A stretch of DNA of 36,552 bases from an uncultured bacterium (GTDB lineage Bacteria; Planctomycetota; Phycisphaerae; Phycisphaerales; SM1A02). Position numbers and translations under genes: made by a program. The notes under the pieces were generated by a model. That model had not been told where the DNA came from, made no database searches, and worked only from the letters and a program-made list of their open reading frames with translations. Shown here one piece after another: positions 1 to 8,038 of this stretch. Location of the stretch: positions 1 through 36,552 of the forward strand of contig CAIUGT010000136.1 in NCBI GenBank assembly GCA_903898755.1, given 5' to 3'. The first letter of the stretch is position 1. The number at the start of each line of letters is the position of its first letter.

Positions 1-599
1 CGTTCACGGTGCACCATGCGCCGACTGCGGTCGCAACTAATCCACTTGGAGTCATAATCGCGAGTGGCCACGCAACCATCAACTGTTTGCGCCCACTTGG
101 CCATGACCCACGGTAATCCTGTTCGAACACGCTTCACAAACGGCGCGTTCAATTCGCGCGTCTCCTCACATTCCAACAAATGTGTTTCAATTCCATGGGC
201 GCGCAATTTCTCAGCGCCGCCCGCGGCATCTGGATTTGGATCCGCGCAACCGTACACCACGCACGCCACGCCCGCGTTCTTCAACGCGTCAACACACGGC
301 GGCGTGCGTCCAAAGTGCGCGCAGGGTTCCAGCGTCACAATCGCCGTGGCACCGCGCGCCTTCGCGCCCGCGCGTTTCAACGCCTCCACCTCAGCGTGCG
401 CGCCGCCAATCTTGCGGTGATATCCCCAGCCAACCAAATTCTTTTTTGCGTCCACAATCACGCAACCCACCATGGGGTTCGGCTCCACAAATCCGTGCCC
501 GCGCACAGCCAGTCGTGCAGCAATTTTCAGCCAAAAAAGACAAAGATCCGCCCCAATTTGGACATCGGGGCGGATCGTGTTCAGTGTGCTCTTCGGCAT
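1..599 (-). CDS. ribD: Bifunctional riboflavin biosynthesis deaminase/reductase RibD (C-terminus beyond window)
   Basis: RibD deaminates the pyrimidine made from GTP and then reduces its ribose side chain, early in riboflavin synthesis. Translating the minus strand gives a cytidine-deaminase-like domain with PNPMVGCVIV, the zinc and catalytic motif GGAHAEVEAL, and the second zinc site LEPCAHFGRTPPC. The reductase domain then begins with MAKWAQTVDG and SKWISCDRSRRMVH. The frame is open from the ATG at 599 to the window edge, so about 200 residues are visible and the rest of the reductase is missing. The start is uncertain. The ATG at 599 lies 19 bp after the fusA stop and gives about 20 more N-terminal residues than usual. 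Those extra codons lie across the fusA terminator hairpin, so a shorter protein from a non-ATG start after the hairpin is possible. Confidence 0.93.
   Translation of the reverse strand, partial: MPKSTLNTIRPDVQIGADLCLFWLKIAARLAVRGHGFVEPNPMVGCVIVDAKKNLVGWGYHRKIGGAHAEVEALKRAGAKARGATAIVTLEPCAHFGRTPPCVDALKNAGVACVVYGCADPNPDAAGGAEKLRAHGIETHLLECEETRELNAPFVKRVRTGLPWVMAKWAQTVDGCVATRDYDSKWISCDRSRRMVHRE
533..576 (-). terminator. Rho-independent terminator after fusA
   Basis: On the minus strand a perfect 10-bp stem (GATCCGCCCC with GGGGCGGATC, 545-554 and 567-576) encloses a 12-nt loop and is followed by a T-rich run with six consecutive T at 533-538. It begins about 40 bp after the fusA stop, which is the usual place. 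It also lies inside the 5' end of ribD if ribD starts at 599, so it may set how much fusA transcription reaches ribD. Confidence 0.8.
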
Positions 600-617
600 A
601 GCGCCGTCAGCGAAAGG

Positions 618-2732
618 TCAAGCCTTCGCCAACACTTCATCCTTCAAGCGCTCAGGCATGATGCGATAGGTTGCTGGTTCCATCACGCTTGAAGCACGAC
701 CTTGAGTCATGCTGCGCAGCGTGGTGGTGTAGCCGAACAATTCAGCGAGCGGAACTTCCGCTGTGATCATTCGGGTGATGCCGCGCAACTCGCTGTCAAT
801 AATTTGACCGCGTCGGCTTGCAATATCGCCAGCCACGTTGCCAAAGAATTCGTCAGGAGTTGTCACGACCAACTTCATAATTGGCTCAAGCAACGCCAAG
901 CCAGCGCGCGTGCATGCTTCACGGAACGCAAGTGCGCCCGCTTGTTCAAACGCGATCTGACTTGAATCGACATCGTGGTATGAACCAAACACAAGTTGGC
1001 AACGCACGTTGATCACTGGGTAGCCACCAAGAATTCCACTGGCGGCCGCTTGACGCGCGCCGTACTCCACGCTTGGAATAAATTCACGCGGAATAGAACC
1101 ACCGCTGACCTTGTCTTCAAAGACAACGCCGTTCTTCATCACCAATTCTTCGAGATCGGCCTCTTCCTTGGTCATTGGGGACACGGTCACCACGGCGTCA
1201 CCGTATTGACCGCGACCGCCGGACTGCTTCTTGAACAGACCGCGAATATCCTTGGCGGTTCCAGTGATGGTCTCGCGGTAGGCCACGCGTGGCTTGCCAA
1301 CGGTCACATTCACTTTCATGTCGCGAACCAGTTTGTTTTTAATGATTTCCAAGTGCAATTCACCCATTCCGCTGATGATGGTTTCGCCCGTTTCATCGTT
1401 GTAATTGCTGCGGAATGAAGGATCTTCGCGTCGGATGATGGTGAGCGATTCGCCCAACTTCTTCTTATCGTCGGCGGTGTTTGGCTCGATGCTCATGGAA
1501 ATCACGGGCTCCGGGAAGACCATTCGCTCAAGCACAATCGGATGATCAGGGTCGCACAATGTGTCACCCGTGAATGAATCCTTCAGACCAACCACCGCAA
1601 CAATTTGACCGGTACCAGTCTCGTCAAGCGCGGTGCGATTCTGCGCGTGCATTTCATACAGGCGGCTGACATTTTCACGTCGACCATTTCCTGGATTCAG
1701 AACGCGGCTGCCCTTGGCCAACTTGCCTGAATAAATGCGCAGGTAGGTCAAGTTGCCGGCGACATCGCTGACCACTTTGAACACCAAGGCGGAGAACGGC
1801 GCGTCTTCGCTGTGCGGCCGGGAAAGTTTAATTGAAACATCTTTTGGATCCACGCCTTCAACTGGCGGACGCTCTGTTGGGCAGGGCAGGTAATCAACAA
1901 CCGCATCCAGAATTTTCTGCACGCCGGTGTACTTCAGCGCTGAACCGCAAATCACTGGCGCGCACTTCAGGCCAATGGTTGCCTTGCGAAGCGCGGCCTT
2001 TAATTCAGGCACGGTGATGGTGGATGGATCCGTCAAGAATTTCTCGGTGAGGGAGTCATCAAGATCGGCGATATTTTCCACCATTTGCGTGCGCCACTTC
2101 TGCGCAGTTTCAAGGAAATCCTCGGGGATTTCGGTCTCTTTAATTTCGTTGCCTTGTTCGGCTGGATTCCAGTACATGGCCTTCATGCGCATCAAATCAA
2201 CGATGCCCTTGAAGGTTGCGCCGCCACCAATTGGAACTTGAATGGCGATTGCGTTTGCGCCCAAGCGCGTCTTCAAACTGCCGAAGGAGAAGTCAAAGTC
2301 TCCGCCGAGTTTGTCCATCTTGTTGATCAAGCACAAACGCGGAACACCGTAGCGATCAGCTTGGCGCCACACGGTTTCACTTTGCGCTTCAACGCCTTCC
2401 TTGCCGTCAAACACGGCGACCGCGCCGTCAAGCACGCGCAAGGATCGTTCCACTTCAATTGTGAAATCCACGTGGCCCGGCGTGTCGATCAAATTCACCT
2501 TGTATTCAACGCCCTCATATTCCCATGGGCAAGTGGTCGCGGCGCTTTGAATGGTGATGCCGCGCTTTTGCTCTTCTTCAAGGCTGTCCATGGTGGCGGT
2601 GCCTTCATGCACTTCACCCATGCGATGGATCTTGCCGGTATAGAAAAGAATGCGCTCCGTCACGGTGGTCTTGCCAGCGTCAATGTGGGCGCAAATTCCG
2701 ATGTTTCGAACCTTGTTCAGATCAATGGGCAT
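618..2732 (-). CDS. fusA: Translation elongation factor G (mitochondrial EFG1/spdEFG1-like)
   Basis: EF-G is the GTPase that drives ribosome translocation, and with RRF it splits ribosomes. The protein has G1 AHIDAGKT at residues 15-22, switch I ending RGITIQSAAT, G3 DTPGHVDFT and G4 NKMD, followed by full-length domains II to V. At about 704 residues the length is normal. The sequence IQSAAT, where common bacterial EF-G has ITSAAT, resembles mitochondrial EFG1 and the spd-type EF-G of spirochaetes and planctomycetes; this subtype is my inference. I chose the ATG at 2732 because MPIDLNKVRNIGI matches the family N-terminus. An in-frame ATG at 2804 would add 24 residues that cover a leader hairpin. 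A promoter-like pair lies upstream at 2831-2860 and a strong terminator follows the gene. Confidence 0.96.
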   Translation of the reverse strand: MPIDLNKVRNIGICAHIDAGKTTVTERILFYTGKIHRMGEVHEGTATMDSLEEEQKRGITIQSAATTCPWEYEGVEYKVNLIDTPGHVDFTIEVERSLRVLDGAVAVFDGKEGVEAQSETVWRQADRYGVPRLCLINKMDKLGGDFDFSFGSLKTRLGANAIAIQVPIGGGATFKGIVDLMRMKAMYWNPAEQGNEIKETEIPEDFLETAQKWRTQMVENIADLDDSLTEKFLTDPSTITVPELKAALRKATIGLKCAPVICGSALKYTGVQKILDAVVDYLPCPTERPPVEGVDPKDVSIKLSRPHSEDAPFSALVFKVVSDVAGNLTYLRIYSGKLAKGSRVLNPGNGRRENVSRLYEMHAQNRTALDETGTGQIVAVVGLKDSFTGDTLCDPDHPIVLERMVFPEPVISMSIEPNTADDKKKLGESLTIIRREDPSFRSNYNDETGETIISGMGELHLEIIKNKLVRDMKVNVTVGKPRVAYRETITGTAKDIRGLFKKQSGGRGQYGDAVVTVSPMTKEEADLEELVMKNGVVFEDKVSGGSIPREFIPSVEYGARQAAASGILGGYPVINVRCQLVFGSYHDVDSSQIAFEQAGALAFREACTRAGLALLEPIMKLVVTTPDEFFGNVAGDIASRRGQIIDSELRGITRMITAEVPLAELFGYTTTLRSMTQGRASSVMEPATYRIMPERLKDEVLAKA

Positions 2733-2745
2733 GTGTAGCTCGTCT

Positions 2746-2761
2746 GCCCCAATGTCGGGGC
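2746..2761 (-). promoter_or_regulatory. GC-rich hairpin in the fusA leader
   Basis: The sequence GCCCCGACATTGGGGC on the minus strand can fold into a 5-bp all-GC stem with a 6-nt loop, ending 13 nt before the chosen fusA ATG. No T-run follows, so it is not a standard terminator. It closely resembles the core of the terminator between fusA and ribD (550-571). It could act on translation initiation of fusA, but nothing in the sequence proves this. Confidence 0.4.
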
Positions 2762-2830
2762 GTGTAAAAGTGTGCGTGCGTCCAGAATTCGACTTCATCC
2801 GCATAAGACGCCTGCGGTGAAGAATCGAAG

Positions 2831-2860
2831 AGAGTAGGCATTTTGTGGTGTTCAGGTCAA
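2831..2860 (-). promoter_or_regulatory. Candidate sigma-70-type promoter for fusA
   Basis: The minus strand carries TTGACC at 2860-2855 and TACTCT at 2836-2831, with an 18-bp spacer. Transcription would start near 2824 and give a leader of about 90 nt before the ATG at 2732, containing the hairpin at 2746-2761. The assignment rests on similarity to the consensus only. Confidence 0.4.
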
Positions 2861-2997
2861 GGGTTGAATCAATGCAAATCGACCATTCAAATCCCTTGGA
2901 AGTCCCTAGGAAATCAATTGGAGCAGGCGTGACAGGGGGTGGACAAGCGCAAATGCCTCAAATGGCGCAAATTCCCAAGTAAATCAGCCTTATTGGC

Positions 2998-3996
2998 TCA
3001 CATCTTGCGCACAAGTCGGTCCAAATCCAAGCCCCATTTTTCCAGATGCGGACGAATCACGGCAAGAAATCGCCGGCCGTCCTCCACATATCCCGCGGTT
3101 GGGGCAATGCCTGGAAGCAGATTTGCAAAGAATGCGTTCATTCTGCTCATGCTGAGTTCGCGGACATATTTCGCCGTCATGCTGGCTAGCGCAACTGGCA
3201 AATGCCGTTGCTCCGATTCCGCCTCGAAAGAAATAAGCATGTTTTGCTTGCCATCAATCACTTCGTAGCGACTGTCGCGGTCGTTCTCCTCATGAATGCG
3301 AATGATGGCCTCTGGAAACGCGCGCTGCAACGGTTTGAAATAATGCGTGCGTCCACTTTGTCGATCGCACGCCACGCACAATTGCGCGTCGGGATATTTT
3401 TCTCGCAGTTCGCACAAAATGCGCAGCAGCGCCAACTCGCTCACAGCTGATTTACTTCCGGTCGCTTTGGAAAATTGATTCAACTCCTCTGGCTCAATGA
3501 TCGTGCAGCGGTTCCACACCAACCGCGCGCCGGAAGTTTCAAAGGCAAGGCTGATGCGATTGGCCGCGATCCGCAACTCGTCGCCCGTGGTGGCGATGGG
3601 CAGCAACGTGGCAGGCAGTTCCTTGTGCCACGGCAACGCGTCCGCGGGACCGCACGCAAGCAACTTCAGAAAATCGCTTTCTTTCAGCGGAAATAGTTCG
3701 GTTTCTTTGGAGCGCGTGTGGCGCGTCATGGCGTCAAGGGTGCTTAACACGCCGCGTTCCAAGTTTCGAAGCGGGTGCGTCTTTGCTTCTTTTGAACCCT
3801 TGAGTGTTTTTGAATCATCAATCGCAACGCGACCTTTGTGATCCGTCGGACGTTTGCACACCGCGCTTGAAAGCGGCTTCCACAAATCGGGCCACAGACC
3901 CAGCGCTTCATCTGTGCTCCACGCGGTGCACGCAACAGTCATCGGTCCAAGCAGTGGTCCGTAGCCCGCCTCGTCAATGCCCGCGTAAATGCGCAT
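2998..3996 (-). CDS. Enlarged ribonuclease HII-like protein
   Basis: RNase HII cuts RNA in RNA-DNA hybrids and at single ribonucleotides in DNA. The N-terminus has its signature [13 protein letters not shown] (Asp8 and Glu9), then IDDSKTL at 59-65, which matches the family DSKxL motif. Near the C-terminus [13 protein letters not shown] (269-281) matches the AASI-AKVTRD helix. Asp211 in CDRQ is a plausible third metal ligand. The fourth, normally Asp ten residues before the conserved Ser, falls on Glu262. The protein is 332 residues, whereas RNase HII is usually about 200, and the extra length lies between the DSK motif and Asp211. I chose the ATG at 3996 because it puts the DEAG motif at the usual distance. 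It is divergent from fbaB. Activity and exact substrate are unproven. Confidence 0.75.
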   Translation of the reverse strand: MRIYAGIDEAGYGPLLGPMTVACTAWSTDEALGLWPDLWKPLSSAVCKRPTDHKGRVAIDDSKTLKGSKEAKTHPLRNLERGVLSTLDAMTRHTRSKETELFPLKESDFLKLLACGPADALPWHKELPATLLPIATTGDELRIAANRISLAFETSGARLVWNRCTIIEPEELNQFSKATGSKSAVSELALLRILCELREKYPDAQLCVACDRQSGRTHYFKPLQRAFPEAIIRIHEENDRDSRYEVIDGKQNMLISFEAESEQRHLPVALASMTAKYVRELSMSRMNAFFANLLPGIAPTAGYVEDGRRFLAVIRPHLEKWGLDLDRLVRKM

Positions 3997-4094
3997 GCTT
4001 TCAAGCCTACAACAAGCGGCGATTTTCATTCGTTTCGCCGCCGCGCATCACTTGCAAAATGTCGGGTACATTCTCACGCAACAGGAGCAACATC

Positions 4095-5165
4095 ATGGCA
4101 ACCAACAGCAAGACATCGGAAATTTTAGGCGCAGAAGCCGCCGCACTTTTTACGCACAAGGCGAAAGTGGACAAGAAACTTTTGCATCTGCCTGGTCCAG
4201 ATTTTGTCGATCGCATTTGGATGGGTTCGGATCGCAACCCGCAAGTGCTGCGAAATCTGCAATCGTTCTACGACCATGGGCGTCTTGCGGGAACCGGTTA
4301 CATGAGCATTCTTCCAGTCGATCAAGGTATTGAGCATTCGGCGGGCGCAAGTTTCGCCAAGAATCCGTTGTACTTTGACGGCGAAAATATTGTCAAACTT
4401 GCAATGGAGGGCGGTTGCAACGGTGTCGCCACCACCTTTGGCGTGCTGGGTTCGGTCAGCCGCAAGTACGCGCACAAAATTCCATTTCTTGTGAAGTTGA
4501 ATCACAATGAGTTGCTGACATTTCCAAACCAGTTCAAGCAAATCATGTTTGGATCGGTGAAAGAAGCGTGGAACTTGGGCGCCGCCGCGGTGGGCGCGAC
4601 AATTTATTTTGGTTCGGAAGATTCCGATCGCCAAATCATTGAGGTGGCCAACGCGTTTTATGAGGCGCATCAACTTGGCATGTGCACTTTCTTGTGGTGC
4701 TATCTGCGCAATCCCGCTTTCAAGACCTCCGAAAAAGATTTCCATGTCAGCGCCGATCTCACGGGTCAGGCCAATCATTTGGGCGTCACCATTGAAGCCG
4801 ACATTATCAAGCAAAAGCAGGCGGAACTGAACGGCGGATACCAGGCCTTGAACATGGGCAATTCCAGTTACGGAAAATTTGATCCGCGCATTTACACCGA
4901 CCTGTGCACCGATCATCCGATTGATCTCACTCGCTACCAAGTGCTCAATTGCTACGGCGGTCGTTCGGGTCTGATCAATTCAGGCGGCGCGTCTGGTAGC
5001 GATGATTTGTTGCAGGCCGTGCGAACCGCGGTGATTAACAAGCGCGCTGGTGGAAGTGGTTTGATCACGGGCCGCAAGGCTTTCCAAAAGCCAATGGTGG
5101 ACGGCGTGAAGTTGCTCAACGCGGTTCAAGATGTCTATTTGGATAGCGGGATCACAATCGCATGA
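4095..5165 (+). CDS. fbaB: Class I fructose-bisphosphate aldolase, FbaB/DhnA type
   Basis: This enzyme cleaves fructose 1,6-bisphosphate to dihydroxyacetone phosphate and glyceraldehyde 3-phosphate through a Schiff base, in glycolysis and gluconeogenesis. The 356-residue protein has the TIM-barrel motifs [10 protein letters not shown] (73-82), [11 protein letters not shown] (131-141), EADIIKQK with the likely Schiff-base Lys239, and the C-terminal phosphate-site sequence GRKAFQKPM followed by [14 protein letters not shown], all close to E. coli FbaB. The ATG at 4095 is preceded by AGGAG at 4083-4087, which decides the start over longer in-frame versions that run into the divergent RNase HII-like gene. 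Its stop overlaps the next start as ATGA, so the lipoprotein downstream is probably translated with it. Confidence 0.94.
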   Translation: MATNSKTSEILGAEAAALFTHKAKVDKKLLHLPGPDFVDRIWMGSDRNPQVLRNLQSFYDHGRLAGTGYMSILPVDQGIEHSAGASFAKNPLYFDGENIVKLAMEGGCNGVATTFGVLGSVSRKYAHKIPFLVKLNHNELLTFPNQFKQIMFGSVKEAWNLGAAAVGATIYFGSEDSDRQIIEVANAFYEAHQLGMCTFLWCYLRNPAFKTSEKDFHVSADLTGQANHLGVTIEADIIKQKQAELNGGYQALNMGNSSYGKFDPRIYTDLCTDHPIDLTRYQVLNCYGGRSGLINSGGASGSDDLLQAVRTAVINKRAGGSGLITGRKAFQKPMVDGVKLLNAVQDVYLDSGITIA

Positions 5166-5647
5166 GAATGTCGCCAATTGCCGCGGGTTTGTTGGCTATT
5201 GTGGTTTTGTGTGGGTGCAAATCCCCGTCTCAATCTGATCCAGTTCGCCCTCCATTTCAGTTGGAGTGGCACTTGGCCAGCGCGAAACCCATGAAGGACT
5301 TTGTGGAAATGTCCGATCGCGACTCGGACAAAGGCGACAAAAAAATATGGGTTGACCCGCGCCCCATGCTTCGTTTGTCGGATATTTCAAACGCGGCTCG
5401 TTCCACTTCGGGCGATGACTTTCTCTATCTCAATGTCAAAATGGCTTCACGAGTTGGACTGCAAAGCGACACGGGCTCGCATGTCAAGGAATTATTGGCG
5501 CTCTTGATCAAAGGCAAAGTTGTCTACGTGGCCACGCTGCAATCTTCGCTGTCGCGCCAGATGCCTGTGCGTATTGGCGTTGGCGGAATTACAGAGGCTG
5601 AAGCCGATGAAATTCTTGCCGCTGTTCGCGCCAACGGCGGAAAATAA
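5162..5647 (+). CDS. Small lipoprotein resembling the SecD P1 head domain
   Basis: The 161-residue protein starts with a hydrophobic signal segment and a lipobox-like LCGC near residues 16-19, so it is probably a lipid-anchored exported protein. The rest resembles the periplasmic P1 head of SecD: a strand with [17 protein letters not shown], then a region in which an unstructured loop precedes [10 protein letters not shown], and finally [20 protein letters not shown], which parallels the SecD motif of a Gly-Gly-x-Thr turn followed by an EA-rich helix. It has no membrane domain of SecD. The start codon overlaps the fbaB stop (ATGA); a second ATG lies two codons later. The link to SecD is by eye, so the fold assignment is moderate and the function is unknown. 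Confidence 0.7.
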   Translation: MRMSPIAAGLLAIVVLCGCKSPSQSDPVRPPFQLEWHLASAKPMKDFVEMSDRDSDKGDKKIWVDPRPMLRLSDISNAARSTSGDDFLYLNVKMASRVGLQSDTGSHVKELLALLIKGKVVYVATLQSSLSRQMPVRIGVGGITEAEADEILAAVRANGGK

Positions 5648-5683
5648 TTTCGCGCCCATCTTCGTGGCTTCATCACCACATAT

Positions 5684-5712
5684 CCGCGGGCGCATTTGAT
5701 ATGCGCCCGCGG
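5684..5712. terminator. Perfect inverted repeat between convergent genes
   Basis: A 12-bp perfect stem (CCGCGGGCGCAT with ATGCGCCCGCGG) with a 5-nt loop lies 36 bp after the lipoprotein stop and 50 bp before the end of the convergent metal ATPase gene. It fits a shared, bidirectional terminator. There is no T-run on either side, so termination would depend on the hairpin or on other factors. Confidence 0.55.
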
Positions 5713-5762
5713 TGTGAAAAACATTCGTCTTTGCAAAATGCAGTCTGCGATTTTCCAGCGAT

Positions 5763-7790
5763 TTATCCGGCGGTCACGCGCTGCACAATTGCTTGACGAG
5801 TTGGTTTCACAGGGCGCGAGGACTCCAAGGAGCGGCGAATTTCCTCCGCGCCACGAACGTCCTCGCCAAAGCGCACAAGTCGCAGCGAATTGGCGATGAC
5901 AAAGATGTACGCGCCCGCTTGGTAAAACGGCGTGATCCAAATTTGAATTCTGCCCGTGGCGGCCAACGCCAAACCCACAATGGCCAACACCAACGCCGCC
6001 GCAATGTTCAGCGCGATAATTCCGCGTGTTCGCCGCGCCAATTCCAGTAAAAACGGAATGTGGCGCAGGTCGTCATTCATCAACGCCACACCCGCGGAGT
6101 TCGTGGCTATGTCGCTGCCGGAAAGTCCCATGGCCACGCCCACCTCGGCGCTGGCAAGAATTGGGCCGTCGTTAATTCCGTCGCCCACCACCAATGTGCG
6201 GTGCCCGCGGCGAATGAGATATTTCAATTCCTCGTGCTTCTCTTCAGGCAAACATTCAGCCTCAATTGAATCCACGCCAACGGCCTCACCAACACGCGTC
6301 GCCACTTCCAAGCGGTCGCCCGTAAAGATGCAGACTTTGCGCACGCCCAATTCGCGCAATCGCGAAACAACCTCGCTGGCATTTTGTCGCAACTTATCTT
6401 CAAGACCAACGGCGCCCAAGTAGCGGCCGCCCAACATGACATGCACGCTGCTCATGCCCTCAATTTTTTTGGATGCTTCATCAACCTGGGTCGCGATGGA
6501 CGCGTCATTCTCCAGTAGCCACTGCGCGCGACCGGCAAGCACCTGTCCGTCATTGGTTTGAGCGCTCACGCCGCGTCCGTGCAACTCCTTGTAGTCACGA
6601 ATGGCGCGTGGCAAAATACGGGCTTTTGCCGCGGTTTCCAGAATACTTCGCGCCAATGGATGGTTGCTGCTTTGCTCGGCGTCGGTGGCGGCTTGCAACA
6701 GAAGCGCGGGGTCCACGCCGTCCGCGGGCGCCAATCTGCCCACGCTAAATTTTCCCGTGGTCAGTGTTCCAGTTTTATCCATGATCACAGTGTCAATGTT
6801 GGACGCGCTCTCAAGCACGCGAGTGGTCTTGATCATAATTCCAAGACGCGCCGCCGCCGCAAAGGCCGCGACCATGGCGGTTGGATACGCGATCAGCAAC
6901 GCGCCAGGACATGTCACAACAAGCACGGTCACCGCGCGCTCGGCGGCTTGATCACGAACCGCGGCAATTTCACTTTTGCTCGTGAAGAACCACACAAGCG
7001 CCGCCACCATCAATACAACTGGAACGTAATACGTCGCCAGGCGCTCGATTAATTCTTGTTTATGGCCCTTGGCATTTTCCGCCTCGCGAATCAGCGACTC
7101 CACTTTTCCAATTGTGCTTTCACCGGCGACCGCCGTCACTTCAATATCCAATTGTCCCGTGAGATTGGTGGTTCCGGCGTAGACCGCGGTTCCTTCGCTG
7201 GCTTCAATGGGAATCGCTTCACCAGTCAAACTAGCTTGATTTACGCTGCTTTGCCCTGCAATCACGCGTCCGTCCACGGGAAGATTTTCACCAGGACGCA
7301 CGCGAACTTTTTGTCCGACACGAATTTGTGCCAACGTGGTTTCCTTCTCGCTTCCATCATTTTGAATCAGGCGCGCAATGTCGGGTGTCAACTCAACCAG
7401 ATCACGAATGGCGCGTTGGGCGCCCCACGCGGTTCGGCTCAAGATCAATTCGCTCAGCCACAAGAAGAACGCCAAGAATCCCGCGGCCAAATACAAATTG
7501 TTGGCAAGCGCCGCCAACACGGCCAGGCTGGCCAACGAGTCGCCGCTGGGCCGACCCATTTTCATTTCCTTCAACGCGCCAAAGACCAAGGGAGCAACCA
7601 ACATCAACGCGCCAATCGCCGCCGGTATTTGAGCCACTTGAGGTTGCAATCCAAGCAGGCTTCCAATCCAACTTGTCAGCAGCAATGTTCCACCAGCCAG
7701 CGCGATAAAGAGTCTGCGTTCAAGTCGCTCTCCGCCTTGCGAAAGATCGCGGCGTGAGGATGTGTTGGCAAGAGTGTCGGATGGGCTCAT
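5763..7790 (-). CDS. P1B-type heavy-metal-transporting ATPase with a CPG motif
   Basis: This is a P-type ATPase that moves metal ions across the cytoplasmic membrane using ATP. The 675-residue protein has membrane helices at about 28-70 and 85-118, the actuator motif TGE (189-191), the M6 motif TCPGAL (293-298), the phosphorylation site DKTGT (Asp338), the P1B-specific SSNHPLA with His377-Pro378, and the hinge GDGINDGP (536-543). It lacks an N-terminal metal-binding domain. The ion-site motif is CPG where zinc, cadmium and copper pumps usually have CPC, so the metal cannot be named from it. I see no metal-responsive regulator nearby. The 248 bp upstream, to gpsA, contain nothing I can name. 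The start is the first ATG, with a T/A-rich upstream sequence but no clear ribosome binding site. Confidence 0.9.
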   Translation of the reverse strand: MSPSDTLANTSSRRDLSQGGERLERRLFIALAGGTLLLTSWIGSLLGLQPQVAQIPAAIGALMLVAPLVFGALKEMKMGRPSGDSLASLAVLAALANNLYLAAGFLAFFLWLSELILSRTAWGAQRAIRDLVELTPDIARLIQNDGSEKETTLAQIRVGQKVRVRPGENLPVDGRVIAGQSSVNQASLTGEAIPIEASEGTAVYAGTTNLTGQLDIEVTAVAGESTIGKVESLIREAENAKGHKQELIERLATYYVPVVLMVAALVWFFTSKSEIAAVRDQAAERAVTVLVVTCPGALLIAYPTAMVAAFAAAARLGIMIKTTRVLESASNIDTVIMDKTGTLTTGKFSVGRLAPADGVDPALLLQAATDAEQSSNHPLARSILETAAKARILPRAIRDYKELHGRGVSAQTNDGQVLAGRAQWLLENDASIATQVDEASKKIEGMSSVHVMLGGRYLGAVGLEDKLRQNASEVVSRLRELGVRKVCIFTGDRLEVATRVGEAVGVDSIEAECLPEEKHEELKYLIRRGHRTLVVGDGINDGPILASAEVGVAMGLSGSDIATNSAGVALMNDDLRHIPFLLELARRTRGIIALNIAAALVLAIVGLALAATGRIQIWITPFYQAGAYIFVIANSLRLVRFGEDVRGAEEIRRSLESSRPVKPTRQAIVQRVTAG

Positions 7791-8038
7791 CTTAAATGTC
7801 TCGTTTCGTTTGGTTCAAGAATCAAAAAGCACATGCTTCTTGATGAAGGTCAAAGCCTAGCAGGGGGCAAGCATGAGGCAAGCGAGTTGTTCCCTTGCGG
7901 GCATGCGGGAAATGGACAATGGTCTCGCACGTCATCAATTTCGGTCGTCATGTGATTGCAGGGTTCGTATGGGGCACGCATGGAGTTCGCCGCCGCAAAC
8001 TCAATTTGGCAAATTTCCCCGCATCAGGGTCCGAAGAA

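Noticed and set aside
480-600. An FMN riboswitch before ribD
   Set aside because: The leader contains only the fusA terminator hairpin. The conserved RFN sequence blocks are absent, and there is no room for the 130-nt element.
2085-2738. A 217-residue plus-strand frame opposite fusA
   Set aside because: It lies entirely within fusA, which is beyond doubt. No ribosome binding site or domain supports it.
4125-4940. A 271-residue open frame on the minus strand, opposite fbaB
   Set aside because: fbaB is certain on the plus strand. The antisense product shows no family features, and such long frames are common in this window because of codon bias.
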